A DNA stretch of 53,803 nt. It comes from Eggerthellaceae bacterium (GTDB lineage Bacteria > Actinomycetota > Coriobacteriia > Coriobacteriales > Eggerthellaceae). Within the stretch, counting starts at the first letter, position 1. The number at the start of each line of letters is the position of its first letter. The stretch spans positions 24,345-78,147 of the forward strand of contig DMNP01000319.1 in the NCBI GenBank assembly GCA_003452695.1, read 5' to 3'. Shown one piece after another: positions 16,794 to 29,230 of the stretch. The position numbers and the translations under genes are program-made. The notes beneath the pieces were generated by a model. That model worked only from the letters and a program-made list of their open reading frames with translations, ran no database searches and was not told the DNA's origin.

Positions 16794-16928
16794 CTAGACG
16801 GTAAGGCGCTTGCGGCCCTTGGCACGACGGCGGGCCAACACTGCACGGCCGCCCTTGGTTGCCATGCGGGCACGGAAGCCATGGGTCTTGGCGCGCTTGC
16901 GTTTATTAGGTTGGTATGTGCGCTTCAT
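16794..16928 (-). CDS. rpmH: Large ribosomal subunit protein bL34
   Basis: A 44-residue, strongly basic protein beginning [18 protein letters not shown] and ending [12 protein letters not shown], the full bL34 pattern. AAAGG stands 8 nt before the ATG. It is first in the rnpA-yidD-yidC-jag operon behind a strong promoter. Confidence 0.97.
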   Translation of the reverse strand: MKRTYQPNKRKRAKTHGFRARMATKGGRAVLARRRAKGRKRLTV

Positions 16929-16969
16929 AAGTGTTACCTTTCGTAGTGTTAAAATTGAGCAACCGTTAG

Positions 16970-16997
16970 ATTATAGTACGCGTCTGACCTTCGTCAA
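16970..16997 (-). promoter_or_regulatory. Strong sigma-70-type promoter of the rpmH operon
   Basis: On the minus strand TTGACG (16997-16992) and TATAAT (16975-16970) are 16 bp apart. Transcription should start near 16963, leaving about 35 nt of leader with the AAAGG ribosome-binding site. This is the clearest promoter in the window. Confidence 0.8.
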
Positions 16998-17468
16998 TAT
17001 CCCAATTTACCCTCCAAAACCTCCCTACAAACCCCATCTTCGCCCCCGCAGTGCCGCGCTGGAAGGTTCGAGAGGCCGGCGGAATCGTTCGGAAGGCGCG
17101 AGCCGGGCATTTTACGTTTCATCAACATAGGGAAGCATCATTATAGGAACGCTCAATACCTTGTGGTGGAAAAACTGTTAGCGAATGATTGAAGAGCGGT
17201 TGAAAACCACCGTTTTCCAGAGGATTCCACTATTCCACAAATATTCCCCGTTGAAGACAGGCCGGTTTTTCAACAATCACAATTTTCCCAAAATTCCCCT
17301 TCAATCAGCGCATTTCTCCGTTTTCCACTTTTCTACCGTCCTTATTACAACAACAATATATAAATATTTTCAAAAGCGAGAAATGCAAGAGAGATTAATC
17401 TACAAGCAAGGGCAGCACGCCTTGTCCAAGCGGTTCGGATGAGGGCTGGTGCCCTTGAAGGAGGGGGA
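16998..17468. other. DnaA-box-rich intergenic region between rpmH and dnaA
   Basis: No gene is seen here. From about 17155 to 17395 the sequence is AT-rich and holds DnaA-box-like nonamers: TTTTCCACT at 17321-17329, ATTCCACAA near 17232, and GTGGAAAA-type motifs near 17165. With the region 20035-20743 on the other side of dnaA it resembles the two-part origin of B. subtilis and other Gram-positives. Which part unwinds cannot be told from sequence alone. Confidence 0.55.
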
Positions 17469-18980
17469 TTACATCTCGCGGATGCGGCGCTTTATGTTTT
17501 CAATTTCCTCGCGCAGCTCCCTGTTCTCCTTCATCTTTTCTTCCACGTTGGTAACCGAATACATTATCGTCGTATGGTCTCGCCCGCCGAAGTTCTTCGC
17601 TATGGAATTGTAGGGAAGGTCGAGCATCTGACGGGAAAGGTAGATTGCAATTTGTCGGGCATACACGATCTTGCGCGCCCGTTTCTGCCCGATTAAGTCG
17701 GTGTGGCTCACGTCGTAGTAGGATTCCACCTGTTTTTGGATGTCCAGGACGGATAGCTTCTTCATGGCCCCGCCGGAGAAATGGTTCTCCAGCAGGCGCG
17801 CCACGTCGTCTATGGAAATGCCCGCGGCATCGGTGGAGTTCATGTAGTAGATTATCTTGGTCACGGCGCTTTTCAGCTCGCGTATATTGGAGCTCGAGTT
17901 TTCCGCTATGTAGCGTTCGACCTGTTCGGGAAGAGAGAAATTCTTGTATTCGCTCGTCTCGCGGTATTCTTCTACGAAGCTCTTTATAATGCCGAGCTTC
18001 GTTTCCACCTCGGGCGGCTGGATGTCGAACGTTCCCCCGCTGTTGAACCTGCTCTGGTAGCGCTCGTCCATGACGATGTTCTTCGGCGCGCGGTCGGCTG
18101 AGAGAACGACTTGCTTGCCCTCGTCCACCAAGCGGTTGAATATCTGAAACACTATGTCGAGCGTCTGCTCTTTGCCCTGCAGGTACTGAATGTCGTCTAT
18201 GAGAAGGATATCGGCTTCCTGATACTGGTTCTTGAAGTTCTTGAAGCTGGATTTTTGCTTGTCGTGGGCCACGACCGATTCAACGTAGCCGCTCAGGAAA
18301 TCGGCGGAATCCACGTAGATGGTTTTCAGTTCGGGCCTTGTCTCGTTCACGTAGTTCTGTATGGCCCTCATGAGGTGAGTTTTCCCCAATCCTGAACGGC
18401 CGTAGATGAAGAGGGGGTTCAGCATGCTGCGGCCAGGTTCCTCGGCAACGGAGACAGCCATGGAATAGGCCATTCTGTTGGATGCGCCTATCACGAAATT
18501 CTCGAAGGTAAGGGTGGATACGCTCGAGAGCAACGCCTTCCTTAGGTGGTCGTCGCCCGTAGCTTCACCCTTTTCGTCGATGGGCGGTTCGGACCGGCGC
18601 GTATCTTCAATTTCCAGGGGTTTTTCCCTGTCCTCGTGCATGGTCCCATCCGCGGGCGCGGCCATCTCTTCCGCCGGCGTCCTTTCCATCGGCTCTTGGC
18701 CAGAAAGGGGGACCGGTTGGTTGGAGTCCACTTCGATGGCAACGGTGAACTCGACTCCGTGCAAATCGAAGAGCGCTTGCTGGATATAGCGGCTGTAGTG
18801 CATCTCTATCCAGGTTTTGATGAAATCGTTGTCGGCCGTGAGCATGATGAAGTCTTCGCTCATGGCCTGGGGCTGCAAGCGGGAGAAAAACGCGTTCATC
18901 TGAGAAGCGTTGATGGAATCGTACTGCTTTATGCGATTGCAGACATCGTTCCATTCGTTTCTAAGCTGTTCGCTGTTCAT
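17469..18980 (-). CDS. dnaA: Chromosomal replication initiator DnaA
   Basis: DnaA binds DnaA boxes at oriC, forms an ATP-dependent filament, opens DNA and recruits the helicase. The 503-residue protein has domain I (residues 1 to about 85), an acidic/proline-containing linker (domain II), the AAA+ domain with Walker A YGRSGLGKTHLM and Walker B ILLIDDIQYLQG, and domain IV with the box-recognition segment DLPYNSIAKNFGGRDHTTI. The ATG at 18980 has GAGG 6 nt upstream; an upstream in-frame start (19013) would overlap the -10 element. DnaA-box-like sequences overlap its promoter. Confidence 0.97.
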   Translation of the reverse strand: MNSEQLRNEWNDVCNRIKQYDSINASQMNAFFSRLQPQAMSEDFIMLTADNDFIKTWIEMHYSRYIQQALFDLHGVEFTVAIEVDSNQPVPLSGQEPMERTPAEEMAAPADGTMHEDREKPLEIEDTRRSEPPIDEKGEATGDDHLRKALLSSVSTLTFENFVIGASNRMAYSMAVSVAEEPGRSMLNPLFIYGRSGLGKTHLMRAIQNYVNETRPELKTIYVDSADFLSGYVESVVAHDKQKSSFKNFKNQYQEADILLIDDIQYLQGKEQTLDIVFQIFNRLVDEGKQVVLSADRAPKNIVMDERYQSRFNSGGTFDIQPPEVETKLGIIKSFVEEYRETSEYKNFSLPEQVERYIAENSSSNIRELKSAVTKIIYYMNSTDAAGISIDDVARLLENHFSGGAMKKLSVLDIQKQVESYYDVSHTDLIGQKRARKIVYARQIAIYLSRQMLDLPYNSIAKNFGGRDHTTIMYSVTNVEEKMKENRELREEIENIKRRIREM

Positions 18981-19012
18981 GGTCCACCTCGCTTTAACGC
19001 TTGCAAGCTGCA

Positions 19013-19057
19013 AGTATAGACCACTTGTGGAAAACTATGCCCTTTGGCTGTGGAAAA
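19013..19057 (-). promoter_or_regulatory. dnaA promoter with overlapping DnaA boxes
   Basis: On the minus strand a TATACT -10 (19018-19013) lies 32 bp before the dnaA ATG. Two TTTTCCACA nonamers (19034-19026 and 19057-19049), one mismatch from the TTATCCACA consensus, lie in the spacer and just upstream of the -35 position. This is the layout of DnaA autorepression. The rest of the 262-bp gap, to 19242, is GC-rich and shows nothing else I can name. Confidence 0.6.
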
Positions 19058-19242
19058 CCACGAGAGCCTCCCGCCCCGCCTGTCCCCGCCGCCGGCCGGG
19101 TGCCTGGGGGACGCTCCCGTCCCTCTGAGTGCCCCCCGCAGGAACCGCGCCCACAAGGAAACCGGCTAGTAAGTGTAAGCACCAAGGGGCTTCTATAAGT
19201 GGTGAGCTGTCCTTGCGTAGTTGCCGGTTTCCCCTTGCGCGG

Positions 19243-20034
19243 TTAGTCGCCGCTCATCGCAACTTCGTAGCCGATGTCCGTTAACATGCGCTTCTTGGAG
19301 GGGCTCTTCGCGACCAGACCGGCTTCTTCCAGTTTCTTCAGCGTATTGAACGTCGTCGATCCCGGCGTGTCGGTAATCTCCTTCAGTTCCGTAACGCCCA
19401 GCTCGCCTTCGCGCATAAGCGCATCCAGGAACTGCCGTTCCCGGGGGGAAAGCCGGTAGAGCGAGGAAATGGGGATGCGCTGCGAAGGGCTTGGCGAGCT
19501 CGATGCCTGGCCATCGGAACGCTTGGCTTGCGCCGAGGGGCGTTCTGCGGACGGGCTATGCTCGAGCGTTATGGTTACGACGGCGCCCGTGTTCAGGTTG
19601 TCTTCGATGACGATGGACCCATCGCGGTCGTCCAGGTAATCCTTAACGATGGGAAACCCAGATCCAACACCGCGAATGTAGTGTTTCATGGGTTCTATCG
19701 CAGACGAGAACCCTGGTTTCTTGGCGTTTTCCTTTTCGGCGATTCCCGGCCCCTGGTCGGCAAAGCGAATGGTGTTCCCGTCGTCCAGTATGGATACCAC
19801 TATTTCCTTGAACTGGGCGTGGATGAAGTTTTCCGAGACTTCCCGAACCAACGTGTAGGGAATTTTTCCACCCATCATCCGAGCTTGCTCGTATACCGTG
19901 GTGGTCAGCTTCTCTATGTATTCCGTAGTGTCCGCGGGGGGAATTTCCGTAATGCGCGGCGCCGATTTCAAGTCGTCGTAGCATGCCACGCGCGCGGTGG
20001 TGCTTACGTGCGAATAATCGAAGTCAGTCTGCAT
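19243..20034 (-). CDS. GHKL ATPase / winged-helix protein at the origin
   Basis: The protein has 263 residues from the ATG at 20034 (AGGGA upstream; a GTG at 20070 is an alternative). Its first half is a histidine-kinase-like ATPase (GHKL) fold with an N box EVSENFIHAQF, a G1 box FADQGPGI and a G2 box GVGSGFPIVKDYL, but no H-box histidine or transmembrane part. It resembles SpoIIAB/RsbW anti-sigma kinases more than sensor kinases. A Ser/Pro/Gln-rich linker leads to a C-terminal winged helix (LSPRERQFLDALMREGELGVTELKEITD...). It lies between dnaA and oriC, reading toward dnaA. I infer an ATP-responsive DNA-binding regulator; target and partner are unknown. Confidence 0.8.
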   Translation of the reverse strand: MQTDFDYSHVSTTARVACYDDLKSAPRITEIPPADTTEYIEKLTTTVYEQARMMGGKIPYTLVREVSENFIHAQFKEIVVSILDDGNTIRFADQGPGIAEKENAKKPGFSSAIEPMKHYIRGVGSGFPIVKDYLDDRDGSIVIEDNLNTGAVVTITLEHSPSAERPSAQAKRSDGQASSSPSPSQRIPISSLYRLSPRERQFLDALMREGELGVTELKEITDTPGSTTFNTLKKLEEAGLVAKSPSKKRMLTDIGYEVAMSGD

Positions 20035-20098
20035 TGCCAGATATTCCCTGTTTCCATTGCCGGTTGCCACGAGGCCGATTCATCGGACACAACTGTGA

Positions 20099-20127
20099 AT
20101 TATAAGCATGATGGAATTCGGTGGAAA
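20099..20127 (-). promoter_or_regulatory. Promoter of the GHKL/winged-helix gene with overlapping DnaA-box-like site
   Basis: On the minus strand TTTCCA (20127-20122) and TATAAT (20104-20099) are 17 bp apart. The -35 falls inside CTTTCCACC, a degenerate DnaA box, so DnaA could compete with RNA polymerase here. That regulation is inference. Confidence 0.55.
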
Positions 20128-20711
20128 GAATTCACCTGAAAAAGAAAACGCTGTGACAAGCGGTATTCCAGACTTATCCCCAATTTGTTCAAGAAAAGTG
20201 GAAAACTGCGAATGAACGTGAATGAATGCACGGGAAAAATGTTGAAAAATGTTAATAACTCGCCTATCAGGAACGATAAAGCGAAGCCCAGATGAGCGCA
20301 GGCATTTGAAAATGGATGAATATCCCTATAATTGAAATGGCCTGCGAAAACGCAGATTTCCTCTTTTTTCTAGATTTATGAAAAACCTAAAATACCAGTT
20401 CAGAGGCCATTATATTTTCATCTGGGATGTAAATGCGCAGATGAAAGACTTAAAAGAAAAGACTTGACAACGCCGAGACGGCGTTCGGTGAAAATAGTTT
20501 TCCACATAGTAAATCAGGCAAAACTGCAGTTATCCACCTTTTCCACTTTTTTCAACCGTTTCCCTGCGATAAAAACAGGGTTATTCACTAATGGGTGAAT
20601 TCAGGCATCCGGCTGGGCCGCGGAACGCGGGGACGTGCCATCTCTGAAACCGTGCGAACCGTGGAGGAAAAGCCCGGGCAAGCGGATAGTTCGTTTGGAT
20701 GGCTTGCCTGC

Positions 20712-20717
20712 TATAAT
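20712..20717 (+). promoter_or_regulatory. -10 element of dnaN
   Basis: A consensus TATAAT lies 26 bp before the dnaN ATG, giving a leader of about 20 nt that contains the AGAGGAG ribosome-binding site. The -35 region is weak. Confidence 0.6.
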
Positions 20718-20743
20718 CGTTGAAAACGAGAGGAGATTTGCCG

Positions 20744-21835
20744 ATGAAATTCAGCATCAACCAAGCAGAGCTTCAAAATTCCCTGGTAATCGTGCAAAAA
20801 GGCATAACCAACAAATCCACCATGCCGGTTCTTTCGGGCATTTACGCAGAAGCGAAGGGAGACGAGGTAACCTTTCAATCCACGGACCTGGAGCTTTCCA
20901 TTCAATACACGGTGATGGCGCTTGTCGAGGAAGAGGGGAAGGCGGTCTTTCCTGGAAAGCTGATAAGCGACATCGTTAAGAACCTCCCCGATGCCGCAGT
21001 GCATGTGGAAGCCGACGAGGAATCTGCAATCGTATCGTGCGAATCCTCCTCGTTTTCCATTAGATGCTTGAATCCGGTCGATTTCCCCGCTTTTCCCGAA
21101 ATCCTGCCCGAACAGAGCGTTTCCGTTCCCTTCGACGATTTTTCCACCATGGCGCGCAAGGTGTGCCGCGTCGTGTCGCGCGACGAGAGCAGGGCTATTC
21201 TTACCGGCGTGTACATAGCGGTCGAGGAAGGCACTTTGAAGCTCGTGGCAACCGATTCGTACCGCTTGGCCATGACCCAGCTGCCGTTGGAGGGGCAGCG
21301 GGAAGACTTCAATGCGGTCGTGGCCGGTTCCTTCATGTCCGACCTGGCCTCTCTTCCCAAAACCGGCGAGGATATAACGCTGTCCCTCGCGGAAAACCAG
21401 ATTATCGTATCGTACGGGGGCACGGTTTTCATCAACAGGCGAATAGAGGGGCGCTATCCCAATTACAAGCAGCTTATCCCCTCTTCGTACGAAACCCGCT
21501 GCATCGTGGACCGCGCCGCGCTTTCCTCTGCGGTGAAGCGCGCATCGCTGCTGGACCATTCGGGTTCCCAAGTCCGTGTAAGCATAAGCGCGGAAAGCCA
21601 GTCCATTCAGCTTTCCACTAGCCAGGATGCGGGATCCACGCAGGAACTCGTCCGTGCCGACGTGGAAGGCGCCGATGTGGAAATAGGGTTCAACAGCCAC
21701 TATATGAACGAAGGGCTTGCAGCCATGGATTCGTCTCGCGTTTTCCTGGAAATTCAGGGGCCGTTGAAACCCGGGATAATGAAGGGCGACGAAGGGGAAA
21801 ACTACCTGTACCTGGTCATGCCGGTGCGCATCTAG
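20744..21835 (+). CDS. dnaN: DNA polymerase III sliding clamp (beta subunit)
   Basis: DnaN forms the ring-shaped dimer that tethers the replicative polymerase and other partners to DNA. The 363-residue protein has the three repeated clamp domains: MKFSINQAELQNSLVIVQKG at the start, the RCLNPVDFPAFPEI region at the domain 1/2 boundary, and the ending LYLVMPVRI with the M-P-[VM]-R pattern that lines the partner-binding pocket. The ATG at 20744 follows AGAGGAG by 8 nt; an in-frame ATG at 20720 has no such site. recF follows 18 nt downstream. Confidence 0.97.
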   Translation: MKFSINQAELQNSLVIVQKGITNKSTMPVLSGIYAEAKGDEVTFQSTDLELSIQYTVMALVEEEGKAVFPGKLISDIVKNLPDAAVHVEADEESAIVSCESSSFSIRCLNPVDFPAFPEILPEQSVSVPFDDFSTMARKVCRVVSRDESRAILTGVYIAVEEGTLKLVATDSYRLAMTQLPLEGQREDFNAVVAGSFMSDLASLPKTGEDITLSLAENQIIVSYGGTVFINRRIEGRYPNYKQLIPSSYETRCIVDRAALSSAVKRASLLDHSGSQVRVSISAESQSIQLSTSQDAGSTQELVRADVEGADVEIGFNSHYMNEGLAAMDSSRVFLEIQGPLKPGIMKGDEGENYLYLVMPVRI

Positions 21836-21853
21836 CGGTTCGGGGATAAGCCC

Positions 21854-22978
21854 ATGGGCTTGAATATCAGATCGCTCGACCTTCTGGATTTCAGGAATTA
21901 CGAGCACTTCGCCCTCGAAGACATCGGTAGGGTAACCGTGCTCGTCGGGCGCAACGCCATCGGCAAGACCAACGTGCTCGAAGCGGTGAACCTGATAACC
22001 GCCACTTCCGCGTTGCGCCACAAACAGCTTTCGGAGCTCATTCGAGAAGGAGCCGCCGCAGCACGCGTTCAAACCAGGCTGGAAGACGGCAACAGGGACC
22101 TTACCTGCACGCTTTACGTGGAACCGGGCAAGAAGCGCTACGAGCTGAACGGCAAGGCGAAACCCTCCAGCGACATGCGCGGCATTCTTCCCGCGGTTTC
22201 CTTCACCCCCGACGATTTGGAATTGGTGAAGAAGTCTGCATCCGTGAAACGCAAGGCCATAGACGACATGGGCATGCAGCTTTCCGCAAACTACCACGTA
22301 ATCCGCAACGACTACGAGAAGGCCCTGCGCTATAAGAACCGGCTTCTGAAAGAGGAGGCTTCCCAAGATCTGGTGGAAGCGGTGGGCGAAACCCTGGTAC
22401 GCTGCGGCGCGCAGTTGTTCTGCTATCGTCATTCGCTGTTCAAGAGGCTCGTTCCTCTCGTGCAGGAAAGATATGGCGAACTGTCTCAGTCGGGCGAGGA
22501 CTTTGCCGCCCAGTACCTGCCTTCGTGGCTGAGGATGGATGGGATAGAGCGGGATGAGCTTCGGGAATACAGCCGCGACGAAGTCCGCCTTCTCATGGAA
22601 CAGAGCCTTGCCTACAAAGCCGGGGAAGAGCGTGCCCGCCGCCGATGCCTGATAGGGCCCCATAACGACGACATCTCCTTTTTCGTTGCGGGAAGGAACG
22701 CCTCGCTCTATGCAAGCCAAGGCCAGCAGCGAAGCGTTGTCTTGGCTTGGAAATTGGCGGAGGTGGACATGGTGAAGAGCATGTTGCAAACGGCCCCTGT
22801 CCTTCTACTGGACGATGTTCTCAGCGAACTGGATGGGTCGCGTCGGGAAATGCTCCTCTCCAACGTGAAGGGGGATATGCAGACCTTCATCACGGCCACC
22901 GACCTTGCCCCTTTCGACAACGATGTGCTAGGCGACGCCCGCATCGTGAATTTGGAAGAGGGGCGGCGCCATGCATAA
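21854..22978 (+). CDS. recF: DNA replication/repair protein RecF
   Basis: RecF is an SMC-like ATPase that helps RecO and RecR load RecA at gaps. The 374-residue protein has Walker A GRNAIGKTN (32-40), the signature-like ASQGQQRSVVLAWKLAE, and Walker B VLLLDDVLSELD near the C-terminus. GGGGA precedes the ATG. The last codons overlap the next gene by 8 nt (ATGCATAAG), so dnaN, recF and the DUF721 gene form one operon. Confidence 0.97.
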   Translation: MGLNIRSLDLLDFRNYEHFALEDIGRVTVLVGRNAIGKTNVLEAVNLITATSALRHKQLSELIREGAAAARVQTRLEDGNRDLTCTLYVEPGKKRYELNGKAKPSSDMRGILPAVSFTPDDLELVKKSASVKRKAIDDMGMQLSANYHVIRNDYEKALRYKNRLLKEEASQDLVEAVGETLVRCGAQLFCYRHSLFKRLVPLVQERYGELSQSGEDFAAQYLPSWLRMDGIERDELREYSRDEVRLLMEQSLAYKAGEERARRRCLIGPHNDDISFFVAGRNASLYASQGQQRSVVLAWKLAEVDMVKSMLQTAPVLLLDDVLSELDGSRREMLLSNVKGDMQTFITATDLAPFDNDVLGDARIVNLEEGRRHA

Positions 22979-23495
22979 GATAGGGGCCGGCGTAGACAAG
23001 CTCATAGCCAGCTTGTCGGGCGATTCGGAACAGGCGCGCATCATGTACCGCACCCATCAGGTGCGCGAGCGCTATCGCCAGGCTTTGAATGTGGTGTACG
23101 GTGACCTGGCCGAATTGTTCCTGGCCCATACCAACAACGTGTACATAGTGAAACGCGGCGACTTGCCCACGCTCATAGTATATGTGGACGAATCGATATT
23201 CGCCGCGGAGCTGAATGCGCAACGCGAGCTTATCCGCTTGAAGTTCCTCGAGCTTTTCGGAGAGGACATCGCCCGGTTCGACATACACGTATCGCGTGGC
23301 AAGTACAAGAACAACCATCCCTATGCTTACGAGGGGCAGGAGATTGAAGAAAGAAAGGACGAAGCACCCGCGTTAAGCAAGGAAGAGGAATCGTTCGTCG
23401 AATCAACTGTTTCGCCCATAGAGGACGCCCGCCTGAGGGAATCGTTGGAAAAAGCCATGAAGGCCGATATAAAGCGAACAAAAGCTGGAGATTGA
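22971..23495 (+). CDS. DUF721 protein, candidate DciA-type helicase loader
   Basis: The 174-residue protein starts 8 nt before the recF stop. The first 115 residues, with GDLAELFLAHTNNVYIVKRG and LIVYVDESIFAAELNAQRELIRLKF, fit DUF721, a KH-like fold found beside recF/gyrB in actinobacteria. DciA, the founding protein, helps the replicative helicase DnaB act in bacteria lacking DnaC/DnaI. The C-terminal 60 residues are charged and probably flexible. The DciA role is taken from the family. Confidence 0.85.
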   Translation: MHKIGAGVDKLIASLSGDSEQARIMYRTHQVRERYRQALNVVYGDLAELFLAHTNNVYIVKRGDLPTLIVYVDESIFAAELNAQRELIRLKFLELFGEDIARFDIHVSRGKYKNNHPYAYEGQEIEERKDEAPALSKEEESFVESTVSPIEDARLRESLEKAMKADIKRTKAGD

Positions 23496-23713
23496 AAGAT
23501 TTCCTCACAAAGGCGTTTTGCGGGTCGCTGACGCAATTAGAGACAGCTTAAAAACGAAAGTTGAACATGTTGTGTGGCCTTCTGTTCTCATTCCACAGGA
23601 TATGGTAATATTTCTCAGGTTAAAGACTACTGGCGGGACAATCCTTAAAACGGACGAGAAACGCGGCGACTGATTCCCGTAATTCCTTCCCGCTGCCGTA
23701 AACGCAATAGTAA

Positions 23714-25687
<1,974 letters not shown>

Positions 25688-25691
25688 CCAG

Positions 25692-25727
25692 CTGGGCCCA
25701 AGGCGCATGGCGTCGGCTTGGGCCCAG
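25692..25727 (+). other. Stem-loop between gyrB and gyrA
   Basis: CTGGGCCCAAG (25692-25702) pairs perfectly with CTTGGGCCCAG (25717-25727) around a 14-nt loop, directly after the gyrB stop. No T-run follows, so it may be a partial terminator or an mRNA-stabilising element that uncouples gyrB and gyrA levels. Confidence 0.55.
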
Positions 25728-25799
25728 CCCGCATTTGCACCGAAAACGAATTCATTGGCTTGCGCGAAGGCATAGCGAAGCATTACGAGGAGTTATTCA

Positions 25800-28517
<2,718 letters not shown>

Positions 28518-28550
28518 TCCAAGGGTAAACCCCCCAGGCTAGCTAGACTA

Positions 28551-28584
28551 CGGGCGCCGGAGAGCGATGGTTCTCCGGCGCCCG
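28551..28584 (+). terminator. Strong hairpin after gyrA
   Basis: A 13-bp perfect, GC-rich stem (arms 28551-28563 and 28572-28584) with an 8-nt loop starts 33 nt after the gyrA stop. The T-tract is poor. It is the likely end of the gyrBA transcript. Confidence 0.65.
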
Positions 28585-28653
28585 CTTGCATCTTGGACCA
28601 TGGTGCATACAGTACAATGGCGTATGACGCAAGGTGGCACGGAGGCACAATCG

Positions 28654-28941
28654 ATGGCTGGCATCTCTCGGGTATACGACCAGATAGCCAAGTTCGCAAA
28701 GAAGCACGATGTGCAAAGAGTCGTGCTGTTCGGGTCGCGGGCAAGGGGAGATGCAGAAGAGAAGAGCGATATAGACATTGCCATTAGCGGATGCTCTGAT
28801 TTCCCTGCGTTTGAAGACGATGTTCAGGAAAAGCTCTGGTCTCTTCTTGAAGTGGATATTGTCAACTTGGATGGGAATGTATCTCCCGAACTGCTTGCCA
28901 ACATAAAACGCGATGGGAAGGTTATCTATGAGGCGCTTTAA
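28654..28941 (+). CDS. Minimal nucleotidyltransferase (MNT) domain protein
   Basis: The protein has 95 residues from the ATG at 28654, which follows GGAGG by 8 nt. The core motif is LFGSRARGD...SDIDIAI with the second acidic position in EVDIVNL, the pattern of the MNT subset of the pol-beta superfamily. Such proteins usually pair with a HEPN-domain partner as a toxin-antitoxin module in which the MNT AMPylates the HEPN toxin. An alternative ATG at 28624 has a TACAAT 5 bp upstream, so a leaderless longer form is possible. The next frame overlaps its 3' end by 14 nt and codes only a 45-residue product. Confidence 0.85.
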   Translation: MAGISRVYDQIAKFAKKHDVQRVVLFGSRARGDAEEKSDIDIAISGCSDFPAFEDDVQEKLWSLLEVDIVNLDGNVSPELLANIKRDGKVIYEAL

Positions 28942-29065
28942 CCAATACGAGCAAGCCATGCAGGACTTGCTGGACAAGATGCTGCATGACTACATCCCCG
29001 AGTTCGAACGCATCGCCGATGAAGTTGTTGCGCGATACGGGGATGTGCTGGATGCAATTGACTAG
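28928..29065 (+). CDS. 45-residue protein overlapping the MNT gene; possible HEPN remnant
   Basis: The frame starts with ATG at 28928, overlaps the MNT gene by 14 nt and stops at 29065. The N-terminal MRRFNQYEQAMQDLLDK resembles the first helix of HI0074-type HEPN partners; the rest is too short for a full four-helix HEPN domain and lacks the R-x4-6-H RNase motif. Position and overlap suit a MNT partner. I read it as an internally deleted HEPN gene; it might instead be a small functional peptide. No codon evidence settles this. Confidence 0.45.
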   Translation: MRRFNQYEQAMQDLLDKMLHDYIPEFERIADEVVARYGDVLDAID

Positions 29066-29230
29066 CTCTGCGAACAGGTGGAATAGGGGTAGGTCCAGCT
29101 CTGCTGCCTTCTCTTGGTCATAGTAGTCAATAGCGATTATTTCTAATATTTAACAAGAAAGGTCATGGTATTATTTCCACAACTCTGCATAGAGTAGCTG
29201 TACCGTAATGGGCGCGAGAAGGAGAAGGCC

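Larger units (their letters stand above)
20035..20743. other. oriC: Candidate replication origin (oriC)
   Basis: This 709-bp gene-free region lies where transcription diverges, between the GHKL protein and dnaN. DnaA-box-like nonamers are TTATCCCCA (20174-20182), AGTGGAAAA (20197-20205), TTTTCCACA (20498-20506), TTATCCACC (20530-20538), TTTTCCACT (20539-20547) and TTATTCACT (20581-20589). An AT-rich stretch (about 20210-20460) separates the two groups and is a plausible unwinding element. Gene order on both sides matches known origins. Confidence 0.8.

Noticed and set aside
20711..22789. Minus-strand frame of 692 codons
   Set aside because: Antisense to dnaN and recF, both certain genes.
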